Shown piece after piece: positions 62,307 through 64,000 of a DNA stretch of 64,000 nt. Numbering within the stretch: the stretch's first letter is position 1; each line of letters opens with the position of its first letter. The notes below the pieces were generated by a model, which had not been told where the DNA came from, searched no databases, and worked only from the letters and a program-made list of their open reading frames with translations. Origin of the DNA: Methylomarinovum tepidoasis. GTDB lineage: Bacteria > Pseudomonadota > Gammaproteobacteria > Methylococcales > Methylothermaceae. Location of the stretch: contig NZ_AP024718.1 in assembly GCF_030294985.1 (NCBI RefSeq), positions 1,131,001 to 1,195,000 of the forward strand. The letters are read 5' to 3'. The translations under genes and the position numbers were made by a program.

Positions 62307-63143
62307 TCAGGGGCTCCTTTGTGCCTCGGTGACTCGGATGTGGCCTTGCAGGTCGGGGTGTCCGCTGATGTTACGGAAACCGGCCTGTTTCAGCAATTCC
62401 GCCACCGGCTCGTGCTGGTCGTGGCCGTGTTCCAGCAGCAGCCAGCCGCTGGCGCGCAACACCCGCCGGGCCTGGGGGATCAGGGTGCGGTAGGCGGCGA
62501 GGCCGTCGATCCCGGCGACCAGGGCCTGGCGGGGCTCGAAGCGGATTTCCCCCCGCAGATGGGGATCGCCGGCGGGAATGTAGGGCGGATTGCTGACGAT
62601 CAGGTCCAGGCTGGCGGTGGCGACCGGAGCGAGCCAGTCGGCCTGGATCAGGGCGATCCGGGCGCCGAGGCGGCGGGCGTTGCGCCGCGCCAGCTGCAGG
62701 GCGGTGAAGGAGCGGTCGGTGGCGAGGACGAAGCAGCGGGGGCGTTCCCGCTGCAAAGTGACCGCCAGGGCGCCCGACCCGGTGCCGGCATCGGCCAGCC
62801 GCCACTCGGCCTCCGGATGGATGCGATGCAGGGCCCGTTCCACCAGCGACTCGGTTTCCGGACGCGGGATCAGCACCCCGGGACCGACCTCGAAGGTATG
62901 GGACCAGAATTCCCGCTGGCCGGTGAGATAGGCTACCGGTTCCCGGTGACGGCGGCGTTCCAGCAGTTCCAGGTAGCGTCGGATCTGTGCTGGTTCCGGT
63001 TCCTGTTCGGGCCAGGCCCGCAGATGGCTGCGCGGCTTCCCCAGGACGTGGGCCAGCAGCACCTCGGCGTCCAGTTCCGGGGTGGGCGAGGCACCCTGCA
63101 GGCGCTGGCGGCCCTGGCGTAGCAGTTCGGCGATGGTGGGCAT
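62307..63143 (-). CDS. prmC: Release factor glutamine methyltransferase PrmC
   Basis: Methylates the glutamine of the GGQ motif of release factors. It has an N-terminal helical substrate domain, a SAM-binding ADAGTGSGALAVTL and the catalytic IVSNPPYIPAGD (NPPY). 278 residues fit the family. Start overlaps the prfA stop by 1 bp (TGATG), the classical prfA-prmC operon. Confidence 0.96.
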   Translation of the reverse strand: MPTIAELLRQGRQRLQGASPTPELDAEVLLAHVLGKPRSHLRAWPEQEPEPAQIRRYLELLERRRHREPVAYLTGQREFWSHTFEVGPGVLIPRPETESLVERALHRIHPEAEWRLADAGTGSGALAVTLQRERPRCFVLATDRSFTALQLARRNARRLGARIALIQADWLAPVATASLDLIVSNPPYIPAGDPHLRGEIRFEPRQALVAGIDGLAAYRTLIPQARRVLRASGWLLLEHGHDQHEPVAELLKQAGFRNISGHPDLQGHIRVTEAQRSP

Positions 63144-64000
63144 CAGGCAAAGGTTTCCGCCAGCAGTTCGGCCTGGTGGTGCTGAAGCAAGGGTTCGATC
63201 AGTTCGTCGAGGTTGCCTTCGAGAATCTCGTCGAGCTTGTACAGCGTCAGGTTGATGCGGTGATCGGTGACCCGGCCCTGGGGGAAATTGTAGGTGCGGA
63301 TGCGTTCGGAACGGTCGCCTGAGCCTACCTGGAGCCGGCGAGAGCGGGCCTGTTCGGCCTGCTGCCTAGCCTGTTCCGCCGCCAGCAGGCGGGCCTGGAG
63401 CAAAGCCATGGCCTTGGCCTTGTTCTTGTGCTGGGAGCGCTCGTCCTGACATTCGACCACGATGCCGGTGGGCAGATGGGTGATGCGCACCGCCGAGTCG
63501 GTGGTGTTGACGTGCTGGCCGCCGGCGCCGGAGGAACGGAAGGTGTCGATGCGCAGCTCTGCCGGGTTGATTTCCACTTCGTCCACCGCCTCCACTTCCG
63601 GCAGCACGGCCACGGTGCAGGCGGAGGTGTGGATGCGTCCCTGGGATTCGGTTTCCGGGACCCGCTGGACCCGGTGGGTCCCGGCCTCGAACTTGAGGCG
63701 GCCGTAGACGTCCGGTCCGGAAATTTTGAGGATGACTTCCTTGTAGCCCCCCAGTTCCCCGGGGCTTTCGCCGATGATTTCCACCTTCCAGCCGCGCTTT
63801 TCCGCGTAGCGGCTGTACATACGCAGAAGATCGCCGGCGAACAGGGCCGCCTCGGCGCCGCCGGTGCCGGCGCGGATCTCCAGAAACACGCTGCGCCGGT
63901 CGTGGGGATCCTTGGGCAGCAGCAGAATCCGCAGTTCCTGCTCCAGGGTGGCCAGGCGGGCTTTGGCGGTGGCGATTTCCTCCCGCGCCAGTTCCTTCAG
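63143..64000 (-). CDS. prfA: Peptide chain release factor 1 (partial, 5' cut)
   Basis: Reads UAA and UAG stop codons and releases the peptide. The frame runs through the end of the window, so the start lies outside. Seen in order: the end of the N-terminal coiled coil ([18 protein letters not shown]), [16 protein letters not shown], and the peptidyl-hydrolysis motif [20 protein letters not shown] with GGQ. The codon-recognition region with the PAT-type tripeptide (PET in [10 protein letters not shown]) is also present, which separates RF1 from RF2 (SPF). Confidence 0.95.
   Translation of the reverse strand: MKELAREEIATAKARLATLEQELRILLLPKDPHDRRSVFLEIRAGTGGAEAALFAGDLLRMYSRYAEKRGWKVEIIGESPGELGGYKEVILKISGPDVYGRLKFEAGTHRVQRVPETESQGRIHTSACTVAVLPEVEAVDEVEINPAELRIDTFRSSGAGGQHVNTTDSAVRITHLPTGIVVECQDERSQHKNKAKAMALLQARLLAAEQARQQAEQARSRRLQVGSGDRSERIRTYNFPQGRVTDHRINLTLYKLDEILEGNLDELIEPLLQHHQAELLAETFA

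Noticed and set aside
63143-63889. prfA starting at an internal codon at 63889
   Set aside because: The frame and release-factor sequence continue to the window edge, so the true start is outside.

Overview
The window is a 64 kb piece of a high-GC gammaproteobacterial chromosome. Gene content and order (surA-lptD, amgK-murU, erpA/anmK/M23 peptidase/tyrS, prfA-prmC) are typical of Gammaproteobacteria. A MoxJ/XoxJ-type periplasmic protein, an SulP/carbonic anhydrase pair and a two-subunit pyruvate carboxylase point to a methylotroph, most likely a methanotroph of the Methylococcales. That placement is inferred from gene families, not from a search. Nearly all of the window is tightly packed core genome, with many 1-4 bp overlaps. 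I found no tRNA, rRNA or CRISPR array.

Layout. 1-996: 3' part of an HTTM/DCC membrane protein is cut by the window edge. 1.0-2.7 kb: Hsp20 with a sigma32-type promoter, two large intergenic palindromes, glyoxalase I and a small lipoprotein. 2.7-8.6 kb: ksgA, pdxA, surA and lptD, all minus strand. 8.7-10.7 kb: divergent amgK-murU (muropeptide recycling) plus a small membrane protein. 10.9-13.6 kb: PilZ protein convergent with a DUF1631 protein. 13.7-16.9 kb: carbonic anhydrase and SulP transporter with a divergent LysR regulator. 16.9-20.2 kb: pycB and pycA. 20.3-24.2 kb: bamD, a PfkB kinase, priA. 24.6-27.8 kb: HNH nuclease, dsbB, hemJ, a TlpA-type thioredoxin and a CLC protein lacking the gating glutamate. 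27.9-31.8 kb: argC, erpA (behind an IscR-like site), anmK, M23 peptidase. 31.8-33.5 kb: an IS200/IS605-type TnpB element. 33.6-39.9 kb: tyrS, a phosphohexomutase, an unknown exported protein, a P-loop kinase fused by overlap to metA, a CBS protein. 40.0-43.4 kb: XoxJ-like protein, dtd, slipin and NfeD protease.

43.6-49.7 kb: truncated haemoglobin with its probable reductase, then an envelope or polar-headgroup cluster (CDP-glycerol-transferase-like protein, cytidylyltransferase-like protein, CDP-alcohol phosphotransferase, GT4 glycosyltransferase). 49.7-53.9 kb: a LeuA/CimA-type synthase, an SDR, dcd and mrp. 53.9-55.4 kb: hicBA toxin-antitoxin and a voltage-gated K+ channel. 55.4-56.15 kb: a decayed IS481-type transposase that itself carries a 72 bp hairpin-rich insertion. 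56.2-60.9 kb: methyltransferase, yjbQ, glk, host-attachment protein, ald, fpr. 60.9-64.0 kb: rtcA, a JAMM metalloprotease, prmC and prfA (cut by the window end).

The most unusual signals are a family of four intergenic palindromes with a shared internal core, the TnpB element with matching end hairpins and a 23 bp tandem repeat that multiplies its start codon, the CDP-alcohol cluster, and the rtcA-JAMM pair coupled to prmC-prfA.
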